64,000 nucleotides of DNA from Enterobacteriaceae bacterium RIT714 (GTDB taxonomy: Bacteria > Pseudomonadota > Gammaproteobacteria > Enterobacterales > Enterobacteriaceae). Positions 35,169 to 44,711 of the stretch are shown here, piece by piece. A model generated the notes under the pieces. It was given only the letters and a program-made list of their open reading frames with translations. It was not told where the DNA came from and ran no database searches. Where the stretch lies: assembly GCA_009668015.1 (NCBI GenBank), contig WJYB01000002.1:62001-126000 (forward strand). Reading direction: 5' to 3'. Made by a program: the position numbers and the translations under genes. The stretch's first letter is position 1, and each line of letters starts with the position of its first letter.

Positions 35169-35199
35169 CCCCTCACCCCAAAGGGGCAAGGGTGAAGGG
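35169..35199. repeat. Palindromic repeat after barA
   Basis: CCCCTCACCCC, AAA, then GGGGCAAGGGTGAAGGG: an imperfect palindrome with CCCTCACCC/GGGTGAAGGG arms in the 46 bp gap between the convergent barA and glycerate kinase genes. Related in wording to the repeats at 16,311 and 28,718. Confidence 0.7.
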
Positions 35200-35202
35200 A
35201 AG

Positions 35203-36342
35203 TTAGGTGTTCATTCCCATTTTCAAAACCGCCGCGATATTTCTCGCCGCCATACGCACGTTTTCTGCGGCGTTGTCTAACGCCTCTTCCAGAGAACAGA
35301 CGGTGTAGATCACGCTGAACACCGCGTCGATGCCGTGATGGTGTACCACGCCAACATCCGCCGTCAGGCTGCCCGCAATCCCGATGACTGGTTTATTGTA
35401 GCGTTTAGCGACCTTTGCGACGCCAACGGGAACTTTGCCGTGGATCGTCTGGCTATCAATGCGTCCTTCACCGGTAATCACCAGATCGGCATCAGCGACG
35501 TGCTTGTCCAGCTGCAAAGCGTCCGTCACGATCTCGATCCCCTGGCGCAGCTGCGCGCCACAAAACGCATAGAGCGCCGCCCCCATCCCGCCAGCCGCAC
35601 CGCCTCCTTCAAGATTGAGGACATCAATATCCAGATCGCGGGCAATAATCTGCGCATAGTGCTCCAGCGACCGATCCAGCCGGGCGATCATCTCCGGCGT
35701 CGCCCCCTTTTGCGGGCCAAACACTGCCGAAGCGCCTTCTTCACCGATGAGCGGATTGGTGACATCGCAGGCCACTTCAATCCGGCAGTCCGCCAGACGC
35801 TTATCCAGCTCGCTTATATCAATCCGCGCCAGGTTTTCCAGCTCACCGCCGCCCTGCCCAATGGAACGGCCGTGGTTATCCAGCAGCTTTGCCCCCAGCG
35901 CCTGCACCATCCCGGCTCCACCGTCGTTGGTGGCGCTGCCGCCAATCCCGATAATAATATGCTGCACACCCGCATCCAGCGCATGGCGAATCAGTTCTCC
36001 CGTGCCCCAGGAGGTGGTTTTTAACGGATTGCGTAAGGAAGGCGCGACCATTTCCAGGCCACTGGCCGCCGCCATTTCGATAAATGCACTTTGCTCATCG
36101 CCGGATAGTCCATAGAAGCCTTCGACATTTTCGCCTAACGGCCCCGTGACCCTGACCTTAACTATTCCGCCCTGCGTGGCAGCAACCATTGCTTCAACCG
36201 TACCTTCACCACCGTCGGCCACCGGCAGTTTGACGTAGTGCGCTGAAGGGAAGATCTCGCTGAATCCTTGCTCGATCGCTGTTGCTACCTCAAGCGCACT
36301 CAAACTTTCTTTATAGGAGTCTGGTGCGATTACAATTTTCAT
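35203..36342 (-). CDS. Glycerate 2-kinase (GarK/GlxK family)
   Basis: A 379-residue kinase making 2-phosphoglycerate from D-glycerate and ATP, the last step of glucarate/galactarate breakdown. Family features: MKIVIAPDSYKESLSA at the N-terminus, VADGGEGTVEAMV (near 42), GIGGSATNDGGAGM (near 130), ITGEGRIDSQT (near 288) and GIAGSLTADVG. AAGGAT precedes the ATG. It is the last gene after gudP-gudX-gudD, 88 bp beyond gudD; in E. coli garK is instead in the garPLRK operon. The lyase and reductase (GarL, GarR) needed between GudD and this enzyme are not in the window. Confidence 0.9.
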   Translation of the reverse strand: MKIVIAPDSYKESLSALEVATAIEQGFSEIFPSAHYVKLPVADGGEGTVEAMVAATQGGIVKVRVTGPLGENVEGFYGLSGDEQSAFIEMAAASGLEMVAPSLRNPLKTTSWGTGELIRHALDAGVQHIIIGIGGSATNDGGAGMVQALGAKLLDNHGRSIGQGGGELENLARIDISELDKRLADCRIEVACDVTNPLIGEEGASAVFGPQKGATPEMIARLDRSLEHYAQIIARDLDIDVLNLEGGGAAGGMGAALYAFCGAQLRQGIEIVTDALQLDKHVADADLVITGEGRIDSQTIHGKVPVGVAKVAKRYNKPVIGIAGSLTADVGVVHHHGIDAVFSVIYTVCSLEEALDNAAENVRMAARNIAAVLKMGMNT

Positions 36343-36430
36343 AAGCCATCCTTACGCCTGTTGACTACATTGAGCATACACCCGCATTGATTGCAAAAAT
36401 GCCGATTCCCGCAGGAACCGGCATTGATGC

Positions 36431-37768
36431 TTATCGCACCATGCAAGGACGTTTATTGTTGAAGGTCCATTCCGGGATTAAATACTGCATCGCCATCGCG
36501 TCGTCGCGCGCGCCCAGGCCGTGCTTCTGATACAGCTCGTGCGCTTTCATCAGCTGATCCATGTCCAGCTCGACGCCCAGACCCGGCGTTGTCGGTACCT
36601 GGACCATTCCGCCTTTGATTTCGAACGGCTGTTTGGTCAGACGCTGATTGCCCTCCTGCCAAATCCAGTGGGTATCAATGGCGGTAATGTTGCCCGGCGC
36701 GGCGGCAGCCACATGGGTGAACATCGCCAGTGAAATATCAAAGTGGTTGTTGGAGTGCGAGCCCCAGGTCAGCCCGAATTCATGGCACATTTGCGCCACG
36801 CGTACCGAGCCCTGCATCGTCCAGAAGTGCGGATCCGCCAGCGGAATATCGACAGATTGCAGAGAGAGCGTATGGCCCATCTGACGCCAGTCGGTGGCAA
36901 TCATGTTGGTGGCCGTCGGCAGGCCCGTTGCACGGCGGAACTCCGCCATCACTTCGCGGCCCGAGAACCCCTGCTCGGCACCACACGGATCTTCGGCATA
37001 CGCCAGGACCCCTTTGAGATGTTTGCCGATACGAATCGCTTCTTCGAGCGACCACGCGCCGTTCGGATCCAGCGTGACACGCGCCTGCGGGAAACGTTTC
37101 GCCAATGCGACAATCGACTCCGCTTCTTCTTCACCCGCCAGCACGCCGCCCTTCAGTTTGAAATCGTTAAAACCGTACTTTTCGTAGGCCGCTTCCGCGA
37201 GACGCACGACCGCATCCGGCGTCATGGCTTCATCGTGACGGATTCGATACCAGTCGCATTTTTCGTCTGGCTGGCTCTGGTACTCCAGCGGCGTGAGTTT
37301 GCGATCGCCGACAAAAAACAGATACCCCAGCATTTCGACTTCGCTACGCTGTTGGCCCTCACCGAGCAGCGAGGCGACATTGACGCCGAGGTGTTGCCCG
37401 AGAAGATCCAGCATCGCAGCCTCGATCCCGGTCACCACATGGATGGTGGTGCGCAGATCAAAGGTTTGCAAACCCCGGCCCTCCGCATCGCGATCGGCAA
37501 ACGTGCGGCGCACGCTGTTCAGTACGTTTTTATATTCACCCAGCGGTTTACCGACCACTAACGGAATCGCCTCTTCCAGCGTCTTTCTGATTTTTTCGCC
37601 GCCCGGAATTTCACCCACGCCGGTATGGCCGGAGTTGTCGTTAATGATCACGATATTGCGGGTAAAGAAGGGAGCGTGCGCTCCGCTGAGGTTCATCAGC
37701 ATACTGTCGTGACCGGCGACGGGAATAATCTGCATGGCGGTCACGATCGGGGTAGAGAAAGTGCTCAT
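36431..37768 (-). CDS. gudD: Glucarate dehydratase GudD
   Basis: A 445-residue enolase-superfamily enzyme that dehydrates D-glucarate (and L-idarate) to 5-keto-4-deoxyglucarate. The catalytic Lys pair is in FNDFKLKGG (Lys204 and Lys206), the metal ligands follow in [18 protein letters not shown] and ATNMIATDW, and the catalytic His is in [14 protein letters not shown]. Nearly identical in length to E. coli GudD (446). It lies 14 bp after gudX in the gud operon. Confidence 0.97.
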   Translation of the reverse strand: MSTFSTPIVTAMQIIPVAGHDSMLMNLSGAHAPFFTRNIVIINDNSGHTGVGEIPGGEKIRKTLEEAIPLVVGKPLGEYKNVLNSVRRTFADRDAEGRGLQTFDLRTTIHVVTGIEAAMLDLLGQHLGVNVASLLGEGQQRSEVEMLGYLFFVGDRKLTPLEYQSQPDEKCDWYRIRHDEAMTPDAVVRLAEAAYEKYGFNDFKLKGGVLAGEEEAESIVALAKRFPQARVTLDPNGAWSLEEAIRIGKHLKGVLAYAEDPCGAEQGFSGREVMAEFRRATGLPTATNMIATDWRQMGHTLSLQSVDIPLADPHFWTMQGSVRVAQMCHEFGLTWGSHSNNHFDISLAMFTHVAAAAPGNITAIDTHWIWQEGNQRLTKQPFEIKGGMVQVPTTPGLGVELDMDQLMKAHELYQKHGLGARDDAMAMQYLIPEWTFNNKRPCMVR

Positions 37769-37782
37769 CGTTCAATCCTTTT

Positions 37783-39126
37783 TTATGAGTGGCGACCGAA
37801 CGCCGGGCGTTTACGGTCAAATGTCCAACCGGGCACAAGATACTGCATCGGACCGGCGTCATTTCGCGCACCGCCGGGCAGCGTCTTGTACAGTTCATGC
37901 GCTTTGTGGATCTGATCCCAGTCCAGTTCAACGCCCAGTCCCGGCGCATCCGGAACGGCAATCTGACCGTTCTTAATTTCAAGCGGATTTTTGGTCAGGC
38001 GCGAGTCGCCTTCCTGCCAGATCCAGTGGGTGTCGATAGCGGTGGGGGTACCCGGCGCAGCAGCACCAACGTGGGTGAACATCGCCAGCGAGATATCGAA
38101 GTGATTGTTGGAGTGGCATCCCCAGGTTAAGCCCCAGTCGTCACATAGCTGCGCGACTCGCACTGCGCCGGAAAGTGTCCAGAAGTGGGGATCCGCCAGC
38201 GGGATATCCACGGAATTAAGCATCACCGCATGCCCCATTTCTCGCCAGTTGGTGGCAATCATATTGGTCGCCACCGGCAGGCCTGTGGCGCGGCGAAATT
38301 CGGCCATCACTTCGCGACCGGAGAAGCCTTGCTCCGCCCCGCACGGATCTTCCGCGTAGGCCAGGACGTCGTTCAACCCTTTACAGAGTGAGATCGCCTC
38401 ATCCAGTTGCCATGCACCATTCGGATCGACGGTGATTCTTGCCTGCGGGAAACGTTTTTTGAGCGCTCTGGCGCTGTCGATCTCCTGCTCGCCCGGCAAG
38501 ACGCCCCCCTTGAGTTTGAAATCCTTAAAACCGTATCGATCCTGTGCGGCTTCAGCCAGCCGGACAATCGCTTCACCGGTGAGCGCCTCCTGGTGACGCA
38601 AGTGATACCAGTCATGATTGCCGGACGTGCTGGACAGATAGGGCCAATCGGTTTTCTTGCGATCGCCTATGTAGAACAGATAACCCAGAACCGTCACCGC
38701 ATCGCGCTGTTTGCCTGGACCGAGCAATTCGCAAACCGGTACGTTCAACGCCTTACCGAGCAGATCAAGTAGGGCGGCCTCCAGCGCCGCCACGGCGTTT
38801 ACCCGCAGCTCAAATGTCCAGGCGCCTTTCCCGAATGTGTCGAAATCAGCCGCCTGGTTGCCTTTATGAACGCGCTGCACCACGCTATTCAGACGAGCGA
38901 TCTGCTGGCCGACAACCATCGGAACGGCGTCCAGCAGAGTCTGGAGAATCACCTCACCGCCAGGCGCTTCACCGACGCCGGTATTCCCGGCGTTGTCCGT
39001 GAGCACCACGATATTGCGGGTAAAATGCGCGTTATGTGCGCCGCCAATATTAAGTAGCATACTGTCGAAGCCGGCCACCGGAATGACCTGCATATCGGTA
39101 ATGATCGGACTCGATTGTGTATTCAT
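37783..39126 (-). CDS. gudX: Glucarate dehydratase-related protein GudX
   Basis: A 447-residue paralogue of GudD. The KxK motif (KDFKLKGG, Lys204 and Lys206), the metal-site segments ([17 protein letters not shown]) and the HSNNHFD histidine are all present, so catalysis is plausible; E. coli GudX forms part of a dehydratase with weaker activity or an auxiliary role. It starts within the last four bases of gudP (ATGA overlap) and is followed by gudD. The sequence diverges from GudD mainly in residues 80-100 and 155-175, near the substrate-capping region. Confidence 0.95.
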   Translation of the reverse strand: MNTQSSPIITDMQVIPVAGFDSMLLNIGGAHNAHFTRNIVVLTDNAGNTGVGEAPGGEVILQTLLDAVPMVVGQQIARLNSVVQRVHKGNQAADFDTFGKGAWTFELRVNAVAALEAALLDLLGKALNVPVCELLGPGKQRDAVTVLGYLFYIGDRKKTDWPYLSSTSGNHDWYHLRHQEALTGEAIVRLAEAAQDRYGFKDFKLKGGVLPGEQEIDSARALKKRFPQARITVDPNGAWQLDEAISLCKGLNDVLAYAEDPCGAEQGFSGREVMAEFRRATGLPVATNMIATNWREMGHAVMLNSVDIPLADPHFWTLSGAVRVAQLCDDWGLTWGCHSNNHFDISLAMFTHVGAAAPGTPTAIDTHWIWQEGDSRLTKNPLEIKNGQIAVPDAPGLGVELDWDQIHKAHELYKTLPGGARNDAGPMQYLVPGWTFDRKRPAFGRHS

Positions 39127-40481
39127 CCTGCGCCCCCCACGACGGGTTTCAGCTCAATACGTTTGATATCGCCTACCAGCACCAGATAGCTCAGAACGGC
39201 CACCAGCGCGTGGACTCCAACGTAGATCAACGCTCCGTTAAAGGATCCCGTCGTGCCGACGATGTAGCCGATAGCAATCGGAGTGACAATGCCCGAGATA
39301 TTACCAAACATATTAAACAGCCCACCGCTCAGGCCGCTTATCTCCTTCGGTGCGGTATCCGCCATCACCGCCCAGCCCAATGCGCCAATTCCCTTGCCGA
39401 AGAAGGCCATCGCCATAAAGCCGATAATCATCCACTCCGCGTTCACATAGTTACAGAACACCATTGACATAGAGAGCAGCATTCCAAGGACAATCGGCGT
39501 TTTGCGTGCGATATTGAGCGAGCCGGTCCGCCGCATCAGCCAGTCGGAAATCACGCCTCCCAGCACACCACCAATAAAGCCGCATACCGCCGGGATAGAG
39601 GCCACAAAGCCCGCTTTCAAAATCGACATCCCGCGCGCCTGGACCAGATAAACCGGGAACCAGGTGATAAAGAAATAAGTCAAAGCGTTGATGCAGTACT
39701 GACCGAGATACACACCGATCATCATGCGCGAGCCCACCAGCTGCTTGATTTGGCCCCACTTCTGGCTGAAAGGCACTTTTGCTTTGTCACTCTTTTGATC
39801 CATGTTGATCAGCGCACCGCCCTCTGCGATGTACTCAAGCTCTTTCTTGTTAACGCCAGGATGTTGGTTCGGTTCGTGGATCACTTTCAGCCAGACAAAG
39901 CTGATGACGATCCCAAGCCCCCCCATAAAGAAGAAGACATGCGACCAGCCCACTTCATGCGTCAGCCAGCCCATGATCGGTGCGAAGATAACCGTGGCGA
40001 AATACTGCGCGGAGTTAAAAATGGCGACAGCGGTGCCCCTCTCTTGCGCCGGGAACCAGGCCGCAACAATGCGGCTGTTACCTGGAAACGAAGGCGCTTC
40101 TGCCAGCCCTACCAGGAAACGTAATGTGAAGAGCGCCACGATAATGCCGAAACCATTGAAGATATCGACAAAGCCCTGCAACAGCGTAAACAGGGACCAG
40201 ATAAAGATGGACCAGAAATAGACACGTTTGGATCCGAAGCGGTCTAGCAGCCAGCCGCCGGGAATTTGGCCGATCACATAGGCCCATGAAAATGCGGAGA
40301 AAACGTACCCCATACCGACCGGATCGAGGCCAATGTCTTTCGCCATTTCTGAACCAGCAATCGACAGCGTGGCGCGGTCACCATAGTTGAAGGATGTGAC
40401 GATAAACAGCATCACCACTATCCAGTAGCGAGCATTCGTGCGCTTCTCAGCGCTGCTCGCCGCGTGGCTTAATGTACTCAT
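39123..40481 (-). CDS. gudP: Glucarate/galactarate MFS transporter GudP
   Basis: A 452-residue anion:cation symporter of the major facilitator superfamily with 12 predicted membrane segments. Typical features are [25 protein letters not shown] in helix 1, [31 protein letters not shown] (helix 2 and the loop 2-3 motif), and [14 protein letters not shown]. coli GudP is 450 residues. First gene of gudP-gudX-gudD-glycerate kinase; in E. coli the operon is activated by CdaR. Confidence 0.95.
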   Translation of the reverse strand: MSTLSHAASSAEKRTNARYWIVVMLFIVTSFNYGDRATLSIAGSEMAKDIGLDPVGMGYVFSAFSWAYVIGQIPGGWLLDRFGSKRVYFWSIFIWSLFTLLQGFVDIFNGFGIIVALFTLRFLVGLAEAPSFPGNSRIVAAWFPAQERGTAVAIFNSAQYFATVIFAPIMGWLTHEVGWSHVFFFMGGLGIVISFVWLKVIHEPNQHPGVNKKELEYIAEGGALINMDQKSDKAKVPFSQKWGQIKQLVGSRMMIGVYLGQYCINALTYFFITWFPVYLVQARGMSILKAGFVASIPAVCGFIGGVLGGVISDWLMRRTGSLNIARKTPIVLGMLLSMSMVFCNYVNAEWMIIGFMAMAFFGKGIGALGWAVMADTAPKEISGLSGGLFNMFGNISGIVTPIAIGYIVGTTGSFNGALIYVGVHALVAVLSYLVLVGDIKRIELKPVVGGAG

Positions 40482-40856
40482 TGTTGCACTCCTGAATCAT
40501 AGCTTTCGCCAGGTTCATTCTGTACGGCACAACCTGTAGGGTAATCAGAATGAGCGGTTAGTGTTTTGCAGTTTTAGTACGGCATTTCTGGTACGGATGG
40601 ATGCCGTTTTATGTTTCTGACTGCCTTTGTAGCAACTGACCGGAAAAGTATAAGAAAGGGATCAACAGCGCCTCACTGTGCAGGAACACAACATTGTGAG
40701 AGCGGTTTAAGGTTGTTTCTGGCATAAGCCCAGACAAGTGGAAGGTACTTCACGAAAACGTGATGACGGGTCGAAGCCGGGGAGATGAAACAAAAGAGTG
40801 TGAGACAGGTCGCTTGACGCCGGGGTATACGCCCTCCGCGAAAGGAGGGCGGGAGA
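40482..40856. promoter_or_regulatory. Intergenic region upstream of gudP
   Basis: 375 bp without a credible gene. Near gudP there is an inverted repeat, ACGGCAT (40,579-40,585) and ATGCCGT (40,601-40,607), with 15 bp between. This could be a regulator site such as for CdaR, but I know no consensus to confirm it. The yqcA end carries an 8 bp hairpin (listed separately). Confidence 0.45.
40830..40851. terminator. Hairpin after yqcA
   Basis: CGCCCTCC, GCGAAA, GGAGGGCG: an 8 bp perfect stem just beyond the yqcA stop codon. There is no clear T-run on the minus strand, so termination may be partial. Confidence 0.5.
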
Positions 40857-41306
40857 TTATTTGATTAACGCGCCCCACTGTTCAACCCAGGGGTTAGACT
40901 CGCTTTCCGGTTCAGGATGCTCGCTGGCGTCAATCATCAACATTTCGCCGACACGCTGGGCGCTTTGCTCCTGCAGGAGCGCATCGAACTGCTTACCCCC
41001 ACCGCAGAAATGGGTATAGCTACTGTCACCGAGGGCGATGATGCCATAGTGAACATTGGGCTGGTAACCTAAGGTGTCTTTTATGCCCTGATAGAGCGGA
41101 ACAATACTCTCCGGCAGATCGCCTTGTCCCGTTGTCGAGGTCACCACCAGCACGTACTGATCTTTGTATTTTTCCCAGTCAGCCAGTTCAGGATCTTCAT
41201 AAACTGTCGCTTTATGGCCCATGCCGGACAGGATCGCCTCGGCTTCTTCGGCCACCAGCAGCGAGTTACCGTACATCGTGCCGACAAAAATTCCCACTTC
41301 AGCCAT
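40857..41306 (-). CDS. yqcA: Flavodoxin YqcA
   Basis: A 149-residue FMN-binding flavodoxin. The phosphate-binding loop is VGTMYGNSL near residue 8; the second loop, TTGQGDLPE, lies near 57, and [11 protein letters not shown] near 93. The length matches E. coli YqcA (FldC group). Its partner is unclear. It follows truC by 21 bp and ends the truC-yqcC-yqcA run. Confidence 0.94.
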   Translation of the reverse strand: MAEVGIFVGTMYGNSLLVAEEAEAILSGMGHKATVYEDPELADWEKYKDQYVLVVTSTTGQGDLPESIVPLYQGIKDTLGYQPNVHYGIIALGDSSYTHFCGGGKQFDALLQEQSAQRVGEMLMIDASEHPEPESESNPWVEQWGALIK

Positions 41307-41327
41307 GCTTAACGCCCTCTGTTATCG

Positions 41328-42107
41328 CTATTGCCGATCATCCTGACCGTTGCTCGCCTCAAACTCAACCCTTTCATTTTCGGGGAGTTGTCCCGTCCAG
41401 CCAAACTGTGACAGCGCCTGCATCCACACCTCATCCAGCCCAGCGCGGATCACCAGCGGTTCACCGGTAAAAGGATGAGTCAGGCTAAGCTGGCTGGCGT
41501 GCAGCATCAGACGGTTACAACCGAAATGCTCCGCCGCACTGCGGTTCTGGCGTAAATCGCCGTGCTTGCTGTCGCCGATAATAGGATGACGCAGATGGGA
41601 TAGATGGCGACGCAGCTGGTGTTTGCGTCCGGTTTTTGGCTCCAGCTCAACCAGCCCGTAGCGGGTGGTTGGAAATTTACTGGTCGCAACAGGCATTTCA
41701 ACGGTCGCCAGACCGCGATAGTCGGTCACCGCTGGCTGCGGTTCTTTGTCATCGCGGGCGAATTTATCAGCGATTTTATCCAGCTCTTCGACCAGCGGAT
41801 AATCGAGCGTCGCTGCATCCATCAGCCAGCCACGAACAATGGCGTGATAACGCTTTTGAATCTGATGTTGTTCAAACTGCTGCGACAATAACCGCCCCGC
41901 CTCACTCGACAGCCCCATCAGCAATACGCCGGAGGTCGGCCTGTCCAGACGATGAACGGTATAAACGTGCTGACCAATCTGGTCGCGCACGGTTTGCATC
42001 ACCACCACTTTCTCGTCACGATCCAGCCAGCTGCGATGAACCAGCCAGCCAGACGGTTTATTCACCGCCACCAGCCATTCATCCTGATAGAGGATCTCAA
42101 TGGTCAT
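41328..42107 (-). CDS. truC: tRNA pseudouridine(65) synthase TruC
   Basis: A 259-residue enzyme of the RluA family that makes pseudouridine 65 in tRNA-Ile and tRNA-Asp. The catalytic aspartate is Asp55 in VHRLDRPTSGVL. The substrate-binding motif GRKHQLRRHLSHLRHPIIGD (about 160-180) is clear. E. coli TruC is 260 residues. It overlaps yqcC by four bases. Confidence 0.96.
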   Translation of the reverse strand: MTIEILYQDEWLVAVNKPSGWLVHRSWLDRDEKVVVMQTVRDQIGQHVYTVHRLDRPTSGVLLMGLSSEAGRLLSQQFEQHQIQKRYHAIVRGWLMDAATLDYPLVEELDKIADKFARDDKEPQPAVTDYRGLATVEMPVATSKFPTTRYGLVELEPKTGRKHQLRRHLSHLRHPIIGDSKHGDLRQNRSAAEHFGCNRLMLHASQLSLTHPFTGEPLVIRAGLDEVWMQALSQFGWTGQLPENERVEFEASNGQDDRQ

Positions 42108-42433
42108 GCTTTATCACCGGCAAACAGCGTGTCCAGCCGCTGCAGTTCGACAAGCACCACATCGCGCGCCGGGTGCTGCGCATCAAGCGCCATTTCATAA
42201 TAAGGCGTGACCGCAAAATCGTGCGGCAGAGGATATGCCCCATCCAGAAGCGCATGCAGACGTGGGATCAGCACCCATTGCAGCCACTCGAAAGGTTCAA
42301 GGGTGTCCAGGCAGAAGGGCTGGGTGCTTGCTAAAGCCTCAGGCTGCGGCGCGGTTTCTTGCCACAGCTGATGTTTGCGCAATAGTGCTTCGATGGCGTG
42401 CAACTGAGCACGAACGCTATCGTTATGCGTCAT
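42104..42433 (-). CDS. yqcC: YqcC family protein
   Basis: A 109-residue small cytosolic protein of unknown function (DUF446 family), with the conserved block DTLEPFEWLQWVLIPRLHALLD near 45-66. The start at 42433 follows GAGGTTTTT and gives the E. coli length; the longer ORF would run back into the csrB terminator. It overlaps truC by four bases. Its helical fold has been seen in structural genomics, but no activity is known to me. Confidence 0.92.
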   Translation of the reverse strand: MTHNDSVRAQLHAIEALLRKHQLWQETAPQPEALASTQPFCLDTLEPFEWLQWVLIPRLHALLDGAYPLPHDFAVTPYYEMALDAQHPARDVVLVELQRLDTLFAGDKA

Positions 42434-42491
42434 AAAAACCTCACCTGAGAAACTGAAAGGCGCGCAGCATAGCATTGCGGGACGCAGAAAT

Positions 42492-42524
42492 AAAAAAAGG
42501 GAGCACTGTATAAACAGTGCTCCC
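42492..42524 (-). terminator. csrB terminator
   Basis: The stem GGGAGCACTGT / ACAGTGCTCCC (11 bp) with a four-base loop is followed on the minus strand by seven T. It forms the 3' end of CsrB. Confidence 0.95.
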
Positions 42525-42851
42525 GGTTCGTTCCGCAGCAATCCAGCTACAATTTGTGCTCCCTGCTCGTCCGTGACAACTTTTCCTGCGACCCAAGGGT
42601 CTGGTTATCCGTAACCGCGCATCCTGCTCACATCGCCCTGATGTGATTGTTTCATCCTGAAACGTCCTGGCCTTCCTGACCCACCGGGCATCCTGACCGG
42701 CTCTCTTTCTCCTTCCTGGAGGTGTCCCTTACGCGTCCTGCGTTATCCTTTTGCTTCATCCTGAAGCCTTCCTGCAGCGCCATCCTGACGTATCCTGTGT
42801 GAGAAGCGTCATCATCCTGATGTTCGTCTCTCGTGTCAGCATCCTGTTGAC
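42492..42851 (-). ncRNA. csrB: CsrB regulatory RNA
   Basis: A regulatory RNA of about 360 nt that sequesters the translational regulator CsrA. The minus-strand sequence holds more than 20 GGA motifs, most in CAGGAT, CAGGAA or CAGGAC hairpin loops, such as ATCAGGATGAT, TTCAGGATGAA and TCCAGGAAGGA. It ends in the same terminator as E. coli CsrB (GGGAGCACTGT...ACAGTGCTCCC then T7). The 5' end (GTCAACAGGATG) is set by likeness to E. coli. It lies between yqcC and syd, the known position. BarA/UvrY is expected to activate it. A spurious 79-codon ORF overlaps. Confidence 0.96.
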
Positions 42852-43009
42852 GGACATAGAATCCGCTATTCCGCTCCGTCTTACAACCCACCGGTGCAGG
42901 CTTACAACAGTCTCACGCTGAATAAAAATAAGAAATAATCAAGTTAACCATTTGAAATAATTAGTTTTTAGAATAATTAAATAGTTAGCTTCTCGCTATG
43001 CGTTGCGGC

Positions 43010-43042
43010 GATCTCTCACAAACATGTAAGAGATCTCTCACA
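43010..43042 (-). promoter_or_regulatory. UvrY-type binding sites upstream of csrB
   Basis: On the minus strand TGTGAGAGATCTCTTACA (43,042-43,025) is an 18 bp inverted repeat that matches what I recall of the UvrY site far upstream of E. coli csrB. A second, partial copy TGTGAGAGATC (43,020-43,010) follows. The pair lies about 160-190 bp upstream of the csrB start and also 20 bp beyond... the syd stop codon side. Confidence 0.7.
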
Positions 43043-43061
43043 AGCGTTGTTGCGCGATGGA

Positions 43062-43607
43062 TTACAAATCGGGTTCAAGCTGATTGAGGAATTCCGCAAG
43101 TGAGGGCGCGAGAACGTCGCGTTTGCGGGTACCGAGCGTCTCTTTAATGACTTCGCCATGCAAATTACAGACAGCGATCACGTCAAGTTCACTGTCGAGC
43201 GTGGCGATAAACAGCGTCGGCGAAAGTTTCAGGCGTTTTTGCGTCACCAGATGGCCAATCAGGTTTTCCTGTACACGCTGGAAATCCTGCTCACTCCAGG
43301 TCTGGAGCAACGTCAGCGTTTCACTGGCGAAACGGGCGCGCATATCCCCGGCAAACTGTGTGGTGTAAAAGGCATGAACAGCTGGTTGTACCACGATGTC
43401 CATTGCGCGTTCAACCGCATTTACATTCTGCCCGGCCGTAAACGGCTGAGGCTGCCAGATAATCCTGTCGTCCAGCGTCGTGATGATGCACGGTGACGGC
43501 ACGCCGTATAACTCTTCACTTTGCGGCCAGGTTTCATTCTGTTGATGCCATGCATCGCAGTAGCGCGTCGTGAACGCCGTCAGGGCATTTGCAGTCTCAA
43601 TATCCAC
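43062..43607 (-). CDS. syd: SecY-interacting protein Syd
   Basis: A 181-residue peripheral inner-membrane protein that binds SecY and helps check translocon quality. It matches E. coli Syd in length and shows [22 protein letters not shown] (near 35-55) and the C-terminal [30 protein letters not shown] block. It is divergent from queF across 68 bp. CsrB transcription starts 210 bp downstream of its stop. Confidence 0.95.
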   Translation of the reverse strand: MDIETANALTAFTTRYCDAWHQQNETWPQSEELYGVPSPCIITTLDDRIIWQPQPFTAGQNVNAVERAMDIVVQPAVHAFYTTQFAGDMRARFASETLTLLQTWSEQDFQRVQENLIGHLVTQKRLKLSPTLFIATLDSELDVIAVCNLHGEVIKETLGTRKRDVLAPSLAEFLNQLEPDL

Positions 43608-43675
43608 CGATTTCTCTCTTCACGTAAGACAGGATAAACTCTGCCTATAGTGTACCTGCAAAGTGGCAACGAAAC

Positions 43676-44518
43676 ATGTCTTACGAAAACCATCAGGCGT
43701 TAACAGGCTTAACGCTCGGCAAATCTGTCGATTACTGCGACACCTATGACGCAAGCCTGCTGCAAGGCGTTCCCCGCAGCCTTAACCGCGATCCGCTCGG
43801 ATTGCACGCCGACGCGCTGCCTTTCACTGGCGGTGATATCTGGACGCTGTACGAACTATCATGGCTCAACGCCCGCGGACTGCCGCAGGTTGCGGTGGGT
43901 CATGTTGAACTTGATTACGCCAGCCTGAATCTGGTGGAGTCCAAAAGCTTTAAGCTTTACCTCAACAGCTTTAACCAGACCCGCTTCGACAGCTGGGAAG
44001 ATGTGCAAAGCACGCTTGAGCGTGATTTAAGCGCCTGCGCGCAAGGGAAAGTCACGGTGGCCCTGTACCGTCTGAACGAACTGGAAGGCCAGCCTGTCGC
44101 CCATTTCCACGGCACTTGCATTGATGACCAGGATATTACCATTGAGAGCTATGAATTCAGCACGGCATATCTTGAACAGACCACTGACAGCAAAGTGGTT
44201 GAAGAGACGCTGGTGAGCCATCTGCTGAAATCTAACTGTCTTATCACGCACCAGCCCGACTGGGGATCGGTACAGATCCAATATCGCGGACCGAAAATCG
44301 ATCGGGAAAAACTGCTGCGCTATCTGGTCTCCTTCCGTCATCACAATGAGTTTCACGAGCAATGCGTGGAGCGCATCTTTAATGATATCCAGCGTTTCTG
44401 CCAGCCCGAGAAACTGAGTGTCTACGCGCGTTACACCCGTCGCGGCGGATTAGACATCAACCCGTGGCGGACCAATACGGACTTTGTTCCGGCGACAGGG
44501 CGCCTGGTTCGTCAGTAA
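43676..44518 (+). CDS. queF: NADPH-dependent 7-cyano-7-deazaguanine reductase QueF
   Basis: A 280-residue nitrile reductase that converts preQ0 to preQ1 in queuosine synthesis. The unimodular two-half type of E. coli: the N-terminal half has the ESKSFKLY substrate motif (88-95), and the C-terminal half has the catalytic Cys188 in [15 protein letters not shown] with Asp195. E. coli QueF is 282 residues. QueD and QueE of the same pathway are at 20.2-21.3 kb. Confidence 0.97.
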   Translation: MSYENHQALTGLTLGKSVDYCDTYDASLLQGVPRSLNRDPLGLHADALPFTGGDIWTLYELSWLNARGLPQVAVGHVELDYASLNLVESKSFKLYLNSFNQTRFDSWEDVQSTLERDLSACAQGKVTVALYRLNELEGQPVAHFHGTCIDDQDITIESYEFSTAYLEQTTDSKVVEETLVSHLLKSNCLITHQPDWGSVQIQYRGPKIDREKLLRYLVSFRHHNEFHEQCVERIFNDIQRFCQPEKLSVYARYTRRGGLDINPWRTNTDFVPATGRLVRQ

Positions 44519-44538
44519 TCAATAGATAACATCATTCG

Positions 44539-44566
44539 GGCTGCATCAAGGTGAGCAGGTGCAGCC
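44539..44566. repeat. Stem-loop after queF
   Basis: GGCTGCA and TGCAGCC pair over seven bp around a 14 bp loop, 21 bp after the queF stop. No T-run follows. It may be a 3'-end stabiliser; function unknown. Confidence 0.45.
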
Positions 44567-44711
44567 AACGCAGTGACAGCATAAAGGATGAGATATATAA
44601 ATATTTTCACAATATGCGGGCGGTATTCCGCCTCTGAGGTTGTGAAACGTCATAAGCCAGGGCTATTGTAATCTACAGGGAAAGAAGATCTTTATCCCGT
44701 AAGGAGCTCAC

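Noticed and set aside
36743-37561. A 272-codon ORF antisense to gudD
   Set aside because: It mirrors gudD and has a matching smaller shadow in gudX, as expected from codon bias in paralogues.
37783-39126. gudX as a decayed copy of gudD
   Set aside because: The frame is intact, full length and keeps the catalytic lysines and histidine, so it is a normal gene.
42652-42891. A 79-codon minus-strand ORF over csrB
   Set aside because: It is open only because the CsrB repeats lack stops in that frame; the product is low-complexity and charged, and the strand and terminator fit CsrB.
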